Source: Planctomycetota bacterium (GTDB lineage Bacteria; Planctomycetota; Phycisphaerae; Phycisphaerales; SM1A02). From it: 5,010 nucleotides of DNA. A model generated the notes under the pieces. That model ran no database searches. It had not been told where the DNA came from and saw nothing but the letters and a program-made list of their open reading frames with translations. The stretch spans positions 1-5,010 of the forward strand of contig RFOC01000156.1 in NCBI GenBank assembly GCA_009926815.1. Direction: 5' to 3'. This document shows positions 1 through 5,010 of this stretch, piece after piece; the stretch's first letter is position 1; each line of letters begins with the position of its first letter. The translations under genes and the position numbers were made by a program.

Positions 1-123
1 CTCGTCCTCGCTGGCCTGCTGCTGGGCGATGCCGGCGGGAAAGAGCGCAGCCACGCTGATCATCCCGATGCCGAGGATGAAGATCGCCAGGATCAACTCG
101 ACCAGCGTGAAGCCCCGCCTCAT
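1..123 (-). CDS. GspI/PilV-like prepilin (pseudopilin), 3' end beyond the window
   Basis: Only the first 41 codons are visible. They read from ATG at 123 and stay open to the window edge. The peptide begins with a four-residue leader (MRRG) followed by FTLVELILAIFILGIGMISV, the class III prepilin signal: Gly at -1, Phe at +1, Glu at +5 and a hydrophobic helix. The piece after the helix, roughly ALFPAGIAQQQASEDE, looks like the PilV/GspI type of minor pilin, which lies in the tip complex of the pseudopilus. The start overlaps the stop of the preceding gene by four bases (ATGA, 120-123) and has a good Shine-Dalgarno, GAGGTG, eight bases upstream. Its place just after an H-like gene agrees with an I-like role, but the C-terminal domain that would settle the subtype is missing. 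That it is a prepilin is nearly certain; the I/PilV assignment is inference. Confidence 0.85.
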   Translation of the reverse strand, partial: MRRGFTLVELILAIFILGIGMISVAALFPAGIAQQQASEDE

Positions 124-1043
124 CGCGCCTTCACCTCGGCACGCCCGGTGTTGCGGTTGATCACGATGCGGTCGGCGAACTGGTTGATGAACTCGCTCTG
201 TTCGCAGCGCATCCGCTCCTGGCCCGCGCCGTAGCTGGAGCAGGGCGTGTCGATGGCGAAACTGCCACCCGCGCTCCCCTGCCAGTTCTTGGCGTCGTAG
301 ATCTCCCGGGCCTGCTTGTCGTCGAAGACCGCCACGAACTGGCAGTACTGGATGCTGGGCTCGTCCTCGAAGTCGTCATGGGTGAAGTAGCGAGCGGCAC
401 CCTCGGCGGAGTCGGGCTCCCGCTGCGTGCCGTCCCGATCCAGATCCAGCACGGCGCTGCGATACATGCCCGCATTGGCCAGCCCGCCCCCAGGCAGGCG
501 GGTCATGAGGCTGCCGTCCGGTCCGAAGAGAACGCCGATCATGCGTCCGTGCTCGACATTGCGAAGATCCGGCTGCGTGATCCAGCGGCCATCCTGGCCG
601 AAGTCCGTGCGGGGGCCGGCGATCTTGATGCCCTCCGAGAACTTCACGGGCTGGAAGTCTGGATGCGGCTCGAACCGGTCCATGTAGTTCTGCCGCGTTG
701 GATCGTCGCTGCTGCTCGGCTGGCGAACCAATGCCTCCTCCAGGCGACCGATGACCGCCTCGGTCCACTGCTTCTTGATCCGGGTGGGATCGATGGGGGC
801 ATTCCCCGCCTGCGGGGCAGCGAGCAACTCCACGTTCACGGTGAAGGCGACCAGCATGGGCTTGTGCTCGCGGATGGCCCGGGTGCGCGCCGTTTCCAGC
901 ACGTTCAGCAGCGTGTTGGTGGCGCTGCTCAGGCGGGTGTCCTTGCCGATGCGTGCCACGCTGATGGCCGTCAGGGTGGCCAGCGTCACCAGGATGCCGA
1001 TGACCGCCAGAAGCTCGATCAGCGTGAAGGCTCGACGATTCAC
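120..1043 (-). CDS. GspH/FimT-like prepilin (pseudopilin) with long insertion, 307 aa
   Basis: A membrane-anchored minor pseudopilin. The start chosen is GTG at 1043, giving MNRRAFTLIELLAVIG: a five-residue leader with Ala (not Gly) at -1, Phe at +1, Glu at +5 and a hydrophobic helix to about residue 29. The frame is open back to an ATG at 1163, but that would put 40 residues before the leader and overlap the upstream gene by about 120 bases. GTG at 1043 gives the same 4-base GTGA overlap seen at the other junctions. Its Shine-Dalgarno is weak (only a G-rich GGTGGGGG stretch), so re-initiation after the preceding stop is likely. The helix is followed by TRLSSATNTLLNVLETARTR, the usual GspH/FimT continuation. 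A strand with VLFGPDGSLM (about 171-180) and the ending DRIVINRNTGRAEVKAR (291-307) also fit this family. At 307 aa it is clearly longer than a usual GspH (under 200 aa). The extra part contains DLDRDGTQREPD (200-211), acidic stretches and three Cys (234, 268, 280). Prepilin class is firm; the H subtype is moderately supported. Confidence 0.85.
   Translation of the reverse strand: MNRRAFTLIELLAVIGILVTLATLTAISVARIGKDTRLSSATNTLLNVLETARTRAIREHKPMLVAFTVNVELLAAPQAGNAPIDPTRIKKQWTEAVIGRLEEALVRQPSSSDDPTRQNYMDRFEPHPDFQPVKFSEGIKIAGPRTDFGQDGRWITQPDLRNVEHGRMIGVLFGPDGSLMTRLPGGGLANAGMYRSAVLDLDRDGTQREPDSAEGAARYFTHDDFEDEPSIQYCQFVAVFDDKQAREIYDAKNWQGSAGGSFAIDTPCSSYGAGQERMRCEQSEFINQFADRIVINRNTGRAEVKAR
132..137 (-). 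promoter_or_regulatory. Shine-Dalgarno GAGGTG for the GspI/PilV-like gene
   Basis: On the minus strand GAGGTG lies eight bases before the ATG at 123, inside the last codons of the GspH-like gene. It supports that ATG as the true start and suggests translational coupling through the ATGA overlap. Confidence 0.6.
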
Positions 1044-1780
1044 GGCTGGGCCCCCACCGGTTCGTAGTTCAGGACATTGTCCTGCCACGCCCCGGAGGTG
1101 CCCATCCTGCCCGATGTCCGATCCGGGCCCGTGGAGATGAAGAGCCAGCGCCGCCCCGTGCAACTGACGCCCATCGACACCTCATCCATCGTGTCGTCAC
1201 CCAGGTCGATGCCAAGTCGAAGAGGGTCCGCCGAAGAGGTCCGCTGACCCGCCCGCACGGCGTCGCGGGCGCGGCGGATCTCTCCACGCGTCGCCGCCCG
1301 GCCAGGCGGAACCACGGCCACCTGCTGGCCCCACGGATCGCGGAGATTCCAGGTGGTCCGCCGTCCGTCGGGCCACACCTTCTCCTCCCGCCGGAGCAGA
1401 TCGGGACTGACGGCGGAGAGGCTGTTCCATGCCGCACCATTCGCGGCCAGCAGGGCGAGCAGCCGAGGCATGATGTAGGCCTCGTTCACGAAGGTGGGCG
1501 GGAGCTCGTCGAGATCGCTGAAGGCCATGCCATCCTGCATGGCTGCATCGCTCATGCTGCGACGTCGGTTGAAGACGAGCGGCTGGCCCCGGGACTCCTC
1601 CATGGCCAGGATGGCCTGGTCCAGAGCCTGATAGGCGCTCTCCATCTGGGTGCGCTCGCCGCGGGCAAGCATGCCGGTGCCCACCGCGACCACGAGGGAC
1701 GCCAGCACCGCGATCACGCCGATCGCCACGAGAAGCTCGGTCAGCGTGAATCCCGATCGTCCTGGGGCCGCTGGCCTCAT
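1040..1780 (-). CDS. GspG-like prepilin (pseudopilin), second tandem paralogue, 246 aa
   Basis: ATG at 1780 overlaps the stop of the upstream paralogue (ATGA) and has GAGG eight bases upstream. The leader is ten residues (MRPAAPGRSG), followed by FTLTELLVAIGVIAVLASLV with Gly at -1 and Glu at +5; one helix ends near residue 35. The helix continues as in GspG (compare ILASLVV in major pseudopilins), but mature position 22 is Ala instead of Pro. The soluble part has EESRGQPLVFNRR (61-73), TTWNLRDPWG (142-151), RRWLFISTGPDR (210-221) and WQDNVLNYEPV (232-242). DPWG followed by an S-x-GPD loop and a tail with Asp resembles the C-terminal calcium-loop region of GspG; this is a motif resemblance, not a demonstrated site. 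It is closely related to the gene directly upstream. Likely an exported pseudopilus subunit anchored in the inner membrane until assembly. Whether it is a major or minor subunit cannot be told from sequence. Confidence 0.88.
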   Translation of the reverse strand: MRPAAPGRSGFTLTELLVAIGVIAVLASLVVAVGTGMLARGERTQMESAYQALDQAILAMEESRGQPLVFNRRRSMSDAAMQDGMAFSDLDELPPTFVNEAYIMPRLLALLAANGAAWNSLSAVSPDLLRREEKVWPDGRRTTWNLRDPWGQQVAVVPPGRAATRGEIRRARDAVRAGQRTSSADPLRLGIDLGDDTMDEVSMGVSCTGRRWLFISTGPDRTSGRMGTSGAWQDNVLNYEPVGAQP

Positions 1781-2532
1781 GGATTCAGCCTCACGGGCTC
1801 ATAGTTGAGGACGTTGTCGTCCCAGGACAGCGTGCCATCCTGATTCGTGCCCCCCTGCCCGAAGGCCTGACCCATGTTGCGGTCGGGACCCTTGGAGAGG
1901 AAGAGCCATCGCCTGCCCACGCAAGCGGCCTTCATGTAGACCCCCTCGTCCGCCGTGCGCACCGTGGCGTCGCCCATGTCGATGCCGAACCCGAGTGGAT
2001 CCGCCGCGGACGTGGTCCGACCTGCCTTGAGTTCCTCCCGGGCCTTCTTGATCTCGGCGCGGGTCGCCGGCCTTCCGGGCGGGATGACCACGATCTGCTC
2101 GCCCCACGGGTCCCGAAGATTCCAGGTGGTCCTGACACCGTCCGGCCAGGTCTTGTCCTCGCGTCGAAGGAAGTCCGGCGAGATGCTCGAGAGGGCGCTC
2201 CAGGCGCCCGGATTGCCGGCGAGAAGCCTGAGCAAGCGTGGCATGATGTAGGCACCGGTGCTCGTCAGTTCATCGACGTCGGAGAACCGGGCGTTGTCCT
2301 GCTGGGAAGTGTCCGTGGGACTCTTGCGGCGGTTGAACACCAGCGGCTGACCCCTGGACTCCTCCAGCGCGACGATCGCCTGATCCAGGGACAGGAACAT
2401 GCTCTCCACCTGCGTGCGCTCGCCACGGGCCAGGACACCACCACCCACCGCGACGACGAGGGATGCAAGGATGGCGATCACGCCGATCGCGACCAGCAGC
2501 TCGACCAGCGTGAAGCCCGAGCGACGACTCAC
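1777..2532 (-). CDS. GspG-like prepilin (pseudopilin), first tandem paralogue, 251 aa
   Basis: GTG at 2532 overlaps the stop of the preceding gene (GTGA); GGAG lies eight bases upstream. The six-residue leader MSRRSG precedes FTLVELLVAIGVIAILASLV, with Gly at -1, Glu at +5 and Ala at mature position 22 where most pilins have Pro. Visible blocks are LARGERTQ (34-41), EESRGQPLVFNRR (57-69), YIMPRLL (95-101), TTWNLRDPWG (135-144), GRRWLFLSKGPDR (206-218) and WDDNVLNYEPV (237-247). From SGFTL to FNRR, 54 of 65 residues match the 246-aa neighbour, so the pair arose by tandem duplication. The DPWG ... GPDR ... DDN tail resembles the GspG C-terminal loop. It is larger than a typical GspG (about 140-150 aa), with the extra mass between the helix and DPWG. 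Expected role: pseudopilus subunit processed by a prepilin peptidase that is not encoded here. Confidence 0.88.
   Translation of the reverse strand: MSRRSGFTLVELLVAIGVIAILASLVVAVGGGVLARGERTQVESMFLSLDQAIVALEESRGQPLVFNRRKSPTDTSQQDNARFSDVDELTSTGAYIMPRLLRLLAGNPGAWSALSSISPDFLRREDKTWPDGVRTTWNLRDPWGEQIVVIPPGRPATRAEIKKAREELKAGRTTSAADPLGFGIDMGDATVRTADEGVYMKAACVGRRWLFLSKGPDRNMGQAFGQGGTNQDGTLSWDDNVLNYEPVRLNP
1789..1792 (-). promoter_or_regulatory. Shine-Dalgarno GAGG for the 246-aa pseudopilin gene
   Basis: GAGG on the minus strand lies eight bases before ATG 1780, within the last codons of the preceding paralogue. It supports the chosen start, whose leader is longer than those of its neighbours. Confidence 0.5.
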
Positions 2533-3869
2533 GGCCCGGTCTCCACGATGTTGTCCTCGTTCACGTCCTGGGTCTTGTTGGGACCCGAGAACCCCAGTCG
2601 CCGCGTCAGATCGACGCGACGGTCCGGTCCGGCGCTGAGCAACGCGATGTCCGCCGCCCGAAGCCGACGCGTGGCGCTGCGGTCACGCCCCTGAAACCCG
2701 CCATCGGACTGCAGGTCCGGATTCTCGTCATCCAGGCATTCGCGAGCCGCTTCCGCCTTGGGCACGTAGTCGGACTCATCCGCGCGTGCGGGACGGAGCG
2801 CGAAGAAATCGCCCAGATCGAACGCCGTGCCATCCTGCGTGGTGTCCGGGGCCGAGGGACTGAAGTTCATGTATCCCTTCCGGTAGTAGCGGATCGGCGA
2901 GCCCCAGTAGTCCAGGATGCACTTGGGATAGACGTCGAAATTCGGGTCTCCCTCGGAGGACCGGACGACGTCCCATTCGCCGTCCGCCCTGATGCCACGA
3001 ATCCCGCCGAGCGTGCCGGGATCCTTCAGCTCGAGGTAGGGACCGAACACCTTGCCCTGCAGGTTCGGCTGGAAACGAAGCGGCACTGCCGCATCGTCGT
3101 TGCCGAGATCGTTGGCGGCGGCGTCCACCTTGGAGCGGGCCGGAACCGCCAGGTTCCTCGCGCCAAAGGTGCCCACGTTGCGACCCGCGAACAGGGATGA
3201 CCCCGTGTAGGGCGCCGTGCCAGCCGAGGTGCCGGCGAGATCGGAGGCCATGCGAGGCGTGAGCGCAGCGCCCCAGACGCCGTCGAGCCCCGGCGATCGA
3301 AGGCCATCACGGGGAACCTCCCGCTGACCGGGCTTGAGCGTGGGCGGCGGGATCTCCGGAAGCGTGCCGCAGATGCCGTAGCCGTCACCACTCCGGTCAC
3401 CCCAGCCGAGCAGATATTCCGCGGGGCTGGTGACGCTGTGCCAGCGTTGCAGCGCCTTGGACTCGGCGCTCGTCCACTGCGACACCTTGCTGGTGCCTCC
3501 GGGCACCGCGGCCTGCGAGGGCGGGATCAGCAGATCCCTCATCCATCCGACCTGTCCGGAGGGAAAGAGCATCTGTCCTGCGGTGCTGGGGCCCGCGGAT
3601 CGCGTGGGACTGGATGTCCAGCTGCCGAAGGCCCCGGCCGCCAGGCTGCCCGGATCCCCCAGCACCGGCGGGTAGTACCCGTGGTCCGCCTTGAAGCGAG
3701 CCATGGCCTGCACGATGCTGGTCATGAGGAACCGGGTGTTGGCCATCTGCGCCTTGCGGGTGGCTGCACCCACGCCCACGATCAGCAGGCCGGCGAGCAC
3801 GGCGATGATGCCGATGACCACCAGCAGCTCGACCAGCGTGAACGCCGTCCTGGCGTTGCGGGGCTTCAC
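2529..3869 (-). CDS. Large GspG-like prepilin (pseudopilin), 446 aa
   Basis: GTG at 3869 overlaps the stop of the platform gene (GTGA) and has a strong Shine-Dalgarno, GGAGG, nine bases upstream. The leader is MKPRNARTA with Ala at -1, followed by FTLVELLVVIGIIAVLAGLL and Glu at +5; mature position 22 is Val, not Pro. After the helix, FLMTSIVQAMARFKADHGYYPP (47-68) resembles the GspG pattern in which an amphipathic helix leads to a YPP turn. A long middle region (about 70-275) is rich in Gly, Ser, Pro and Ala and matches no family I recognise. Then come GPYLELKDPG (276-285), DYWGSPIRYYR (320-330), LLSAGPDRRVD (410-420) and DVNEDNIVETGP (435-446). D-x-WG-x-P plus S-x-GPD plus an acidic tail is the GspG C-terminal arrangement, here spread out by insertions. 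Cys are at 167, 317 and 378. It is about three times the length of a classical GspG. As the first gene after the platform it sits in the usual G position, but the size argues for a specialised rather than a bulk subunit. Confidence 0.87.
   Translation of the reverse strand: MKPRNARTAFTLVELLVVIGIIAVLAGLLIVGVGAATRKAQMANTRFLMTSIVQAMARFKADHGYYPPVLGDPGSLAAGAFGSWTSSPTRSAGPSTAGQMLFPSGQVGWMRDLLIPPSQAAVPGGTSKVSQWTSAESKALQRWHSVTSPAEYLLGWGDRSGDGYGICGTLPEIPPPTLKPGQREVPRDGLRSPGLDGVWGAALTPRMASDLAGTSAGTAPYTGSSLFAGRNVGTFGARNLAVPARSKVDAAANDLGNDDAAVPLRFQPNLQGKVFGPYLELKDPGTLGGIRGIRADGEWDVVRSSEGDPNFDVYPKCILDYWGSPIRYYRKGYMNFSPSAPDTTQDGTAFDLGDFFALRPARADESDYVPKAEAARECLDDENPDLQSDGGFQGRDRSATRRLRAADIALLSAGPDRRVDLTRRLGFSGPNKTQDVNEDNIVETGP
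2541..2544 (-). promoter_or_regulatory. Shine-Dalgarno GGAG for the 251-aa pseudopilin gene
   Basis: GGAG on the minus strand is placed eight bases before the GTG at 2532. It lies inside the codons for the last residues of the 446-aa pseudopilin and supports a GTG start in the GTGA overlap. Confidence 0.55.
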
Positions 3870-5010
3870 GGCTTCTTGCCTCCGCCCGAGACGCTCTCGA
3901 TCATGCTGACCAGCGGCAGGAACAGCGCCAGCACGATGCCGCCGATGATGCCGCCCAGGATGATCACCATGAACGGCTCCAGCAGGCTGAGCAGGCTGCC
4001 CACCGCCACGTCGACTTCCTCGTCGTAGTTGTCGGCGATCTTGGTGAGCATGACGTCCATGTCACCCGTCTCCTCGCCCACGTCGATCATGTTGACCACG
4101 ATGGAATCCACCACCTTGCTGCTCCGCAGCGGGGTGGAGAAGCTCTCGCCCTCGCGAATGCTGTCATGGACGTTGTTGAGGGCCTTCTCGAAGACGTAGT
4201 TGCCGCAGGTGTCCCGGGTGATCTTGACCGCCTCCAGGATGGGCACGCCCGCGGAGATGAGCGTGCCCAGCGTCCGGGTGAAGCGGGCCACCACCGTCTT
4301 GCGCGTCAGGTTGCCGATGCCCGGCAACCGAAGCAGCACCATGTCGAAGACCTTGCGTCCGATCGGCGTCTTCCGGATCAGCTTGAAGCCGAAGAAGATG
4401 GCGAACGGCGCCGCCAGGATCCAGATCACGCCGGGCACCGACTGGTCCTTGCTGGACGTGCCGGCCACCCACTTGCTGCTGTTGATCAGGAACTCCGTGG
4501 GTGCGGGCAGCTTCACGCCGAAGTCCTTGAAGATCTCCTGGAACTTCGGGATCACGAAGTACATGATGCCCGTCACGATGGCGATGGCGATGGAGATCAC
4601 GCACGCCGGATAGATCATGGCGCCCTTGATGCGACGGGCGAGGCGCTGCCCCTTCTCCATGAAATCCGCAAGCCGCTGCAGGATCACGTCGAGCACGCCG
4701 CCGATCTCGCCCGCCTCCACCATCTTGGCGTAGAGGTGGTCGAAGGCCTTGGGGTGCTTGCGGAAGCTCTCGCTCAGGGTGTTGCCGCCCTCCACGTCCT
4801 CGCACACCTGGCCCAAGATGGACTTCATCTTGCCCGGCTTCTGCTGCTGCTCCAGGATCTGGAGCGACCGCAGCAGCGGCAGGCCTGCGTCCTGCAGGGT
4901 GCTGAGCTGCCGCGTGAAGAGCGTGAGCTGCTTGCTCTTCACCTTGCCCGGCAGGCTGAACCGAAGGCCCTTCTTCTTGCCCTTCTCGGCCTTGGCCTTG
5001 GCGGCCTTGG
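3866..5010 (-). CDS. pilC: PilC/GspF family inner-membrane platform protein, 5' end beyond the window
   Basis: The polytopic inner-membrane platform of T4P/T2SS machines, which couples the cytoplasmic assembly ATPase to pilin insertion. About 380 residues are visible, numbered here from the right edge. The frame is open through 5010, so GTG at 4942 is an internal Val, not the start; a usual PilC has over 400 aa. Residues 1-22 form a Lys/Ala-rich linker (KAAKAKAEKGKKKG...). The first T2SSF domain begins with FTRQLSTLQDAGLPLL (31-46) and contains EAGEIGGVLDVIL (98-110). Membrane segment 1 is near 131-153 (MIYPACVISI...), segment 2 near 193-211. The second T2SSF domain starts with FTRTLGTLISAGVPILEA (243-260) and carries VGEETGDMDVML (310-321). 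The last membrane segment (about 344-370) starts with LLEPFMVIILGG and ends in LFLPLVSMIE. The duplicated layout and paired GE-x-G motifs are diagnostic of the family. The ending is closer to PilC than to GspF as I recall them, but the two cannot be separated safely here. Genes for an ATPase would be expected upstream, outside the window. Confidence 0.95.
   Translation of the reverse strand, partial: KAAKAKAEKGKKKGLRFSLPGKVKSKQLTLFTRQLSTLQDAGLPLLRSLQILEQQQKPGKMKSILGQVCEDVEGGNTLSESFRKHPKAFDHLYAKMVEAGEIGGVLDVILQRLADFMEKGQRLARRIKGAMIYPACVISIAIAIVTGIMYFVIPKFQEIFKDFGVKLPAPTEFLINSSKWVAGTSSKDQSVPGVIWILAAPFAIFFGFKLIRKTPIGRKVFDMVLLRLPGIGNLTRKTVVARFTRTLGTLISAGVPILEAVKITRDTCGNYVFEKALNNVHDSIREGESFSTPLRSSKVVDSIVVNMIDVGEETGDMDVMLTKIADNYDEEVDVAVGSLLSLLEPFMVIILGGIIGGIVLALFLPLVSMIESVSGGGKKP
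3879..3883 (-). promoter_or_regulatory. Shine-Dalgarno GGAGG for the 446-aa pseudopilin gene
   Basis: GGAGG on the minus strand is nine bases before GTG 3869, overlapping the codons for the glycine-rich end (SGGGKKP) of the platform protein. It is the strongest ribosome site in the window and fixes the GTG start. Confidence 0.65.

Larger units (their letters stand above)
1040..2532 (-). repeat. Tandem gene duplication (two pseudopilin paralogues)
   Basis: The two genes in this span are diverged copies of each other, head to tail. Similarity covers the whole length: shared blocks occur in the same order at the start, middle and end of both proteins. It is also visible in DNA; the bases encoding GQPLVFNRR near 1564-1592 and 2328-2356 differ at only a few positions. 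The copies are too diverged to be a recent or assembly-made duplicate. Confidence 0.8.

Noticed and set aside
483..502. Hairpin cccgcc ... ggcggg as a terminator
   Set aside because: It lies inside the GspH-like coding region, over codons for a Pro-Gly-rich turn, has only six base pairs and has no T tract on either strand.
804..817. Inverted repeat ccccgc-ct-gcgggg
   Set aside because: Short stem within a coding region, without a T tract. Such palindromes are expected by chance at this G+C content.
378..1067. Plus-strand open frame of 229 codons opposite the GspH-like gene, and other plus-strand frames
   Set aside because: They are antisense to well-supported prepilin genes, have compositions typical of high-G+C shadow frames (rich in Arg, Ala, Gly, His) and show no domain or ribosome site.
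1044..1163. An N-terminal extension of the GspH-like gene from ATG at 1163
   Set aside because: It would place 40 non-prepilin residues before the leader and overlap the upstream gene by about 120 bases. GTG at 1043 gives a normal short leader and the same 4-base overlap as the other junctions.
103..3842. Five regularly ordered copies of a short identical sequence as a CRISPR-like array or binding-site array
   Set aside because: Spacing is irregular (about 720 to 1330 bases) and every copy encodes the same Phe-Thr-Leu of the prepilin motif.
4940..4942. GTG at 4942 as the start of the platform gene
   Set aside because: The frame stays open to the window edge with family-like sequence, and the protein would lack the N-terminal segment that PilC/GspF proteins normally have before the first domain.
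4991..5010. Direct repeat of cttggcc/cttggcgg units at the right edge
   Set aside because: It is explained by alternating Lys and Ala codons (AAG, GCC) in the linker of the platform protein; no separate repeat element is needed.

Overview
The window is one dense run of minus-strand genes for the inner-membrane platform and pseudopilins of a type IV pilus / type II secretion (T4P/T2SS) family machine. The high G+C, the Lys/Ala-rich segment before the first GspF domain, the long pseudopilins with GspG-like tails and the chain of many pseudopilin genes suggest a planctomycete, perhaps class Phycisphaerae. That placement rests on recognition of style, not on a search.

In transcription order (right to left): a PilC/GspF platform protein, 5' end outside the window (3866-5010); a 446-aa GspG-like pseudopilin (2529-3869); two tandem paralogous pseudopilins of 251 and 246 aa (1777-2532 and 1040-1780); a 307-aa GspH/FimT-like pseudopilin with a long insertion (120-1043); and the first 41 codons of a GspI/PilV-like pseudopilin that runs off the left edge (1-123). 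There is no intergenic DNA. All five junctions are 4-base overlaps of the type GTGA or ATGA, in which the start of one gene shares bases with the stop of the one before. Four of the five starts have a recognisable Shine-Dalgarno sequence inside the preceding gene. Three genes start with GTG.

The order F - (G-like x3) - H-like - I-like follows the classical gspF-G-H-I order, with the single G position occupied by three G-like genes, two of them a clear tandem duplication. Each pseudopilin has a short basic leader, an FTLxEL cleavage/methylation motif with Glu at mature position 5 and one hydrophobic helix. None has the usual proline at mature position 22. A prepilin peptidase would trim these proteins, and the PilC/GspF protein together with an ATPase encoded elsewhere would assemble them into a periplasmic pseudopilus or pilus tip.

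I see no RNA genes, mobile elements, CRISPR arrays, promoters or terminators. This is a known type of machine. The unusual parts are the expanded G-like set, the non-canonical helices and a possible calcium loop in the H-like protein.
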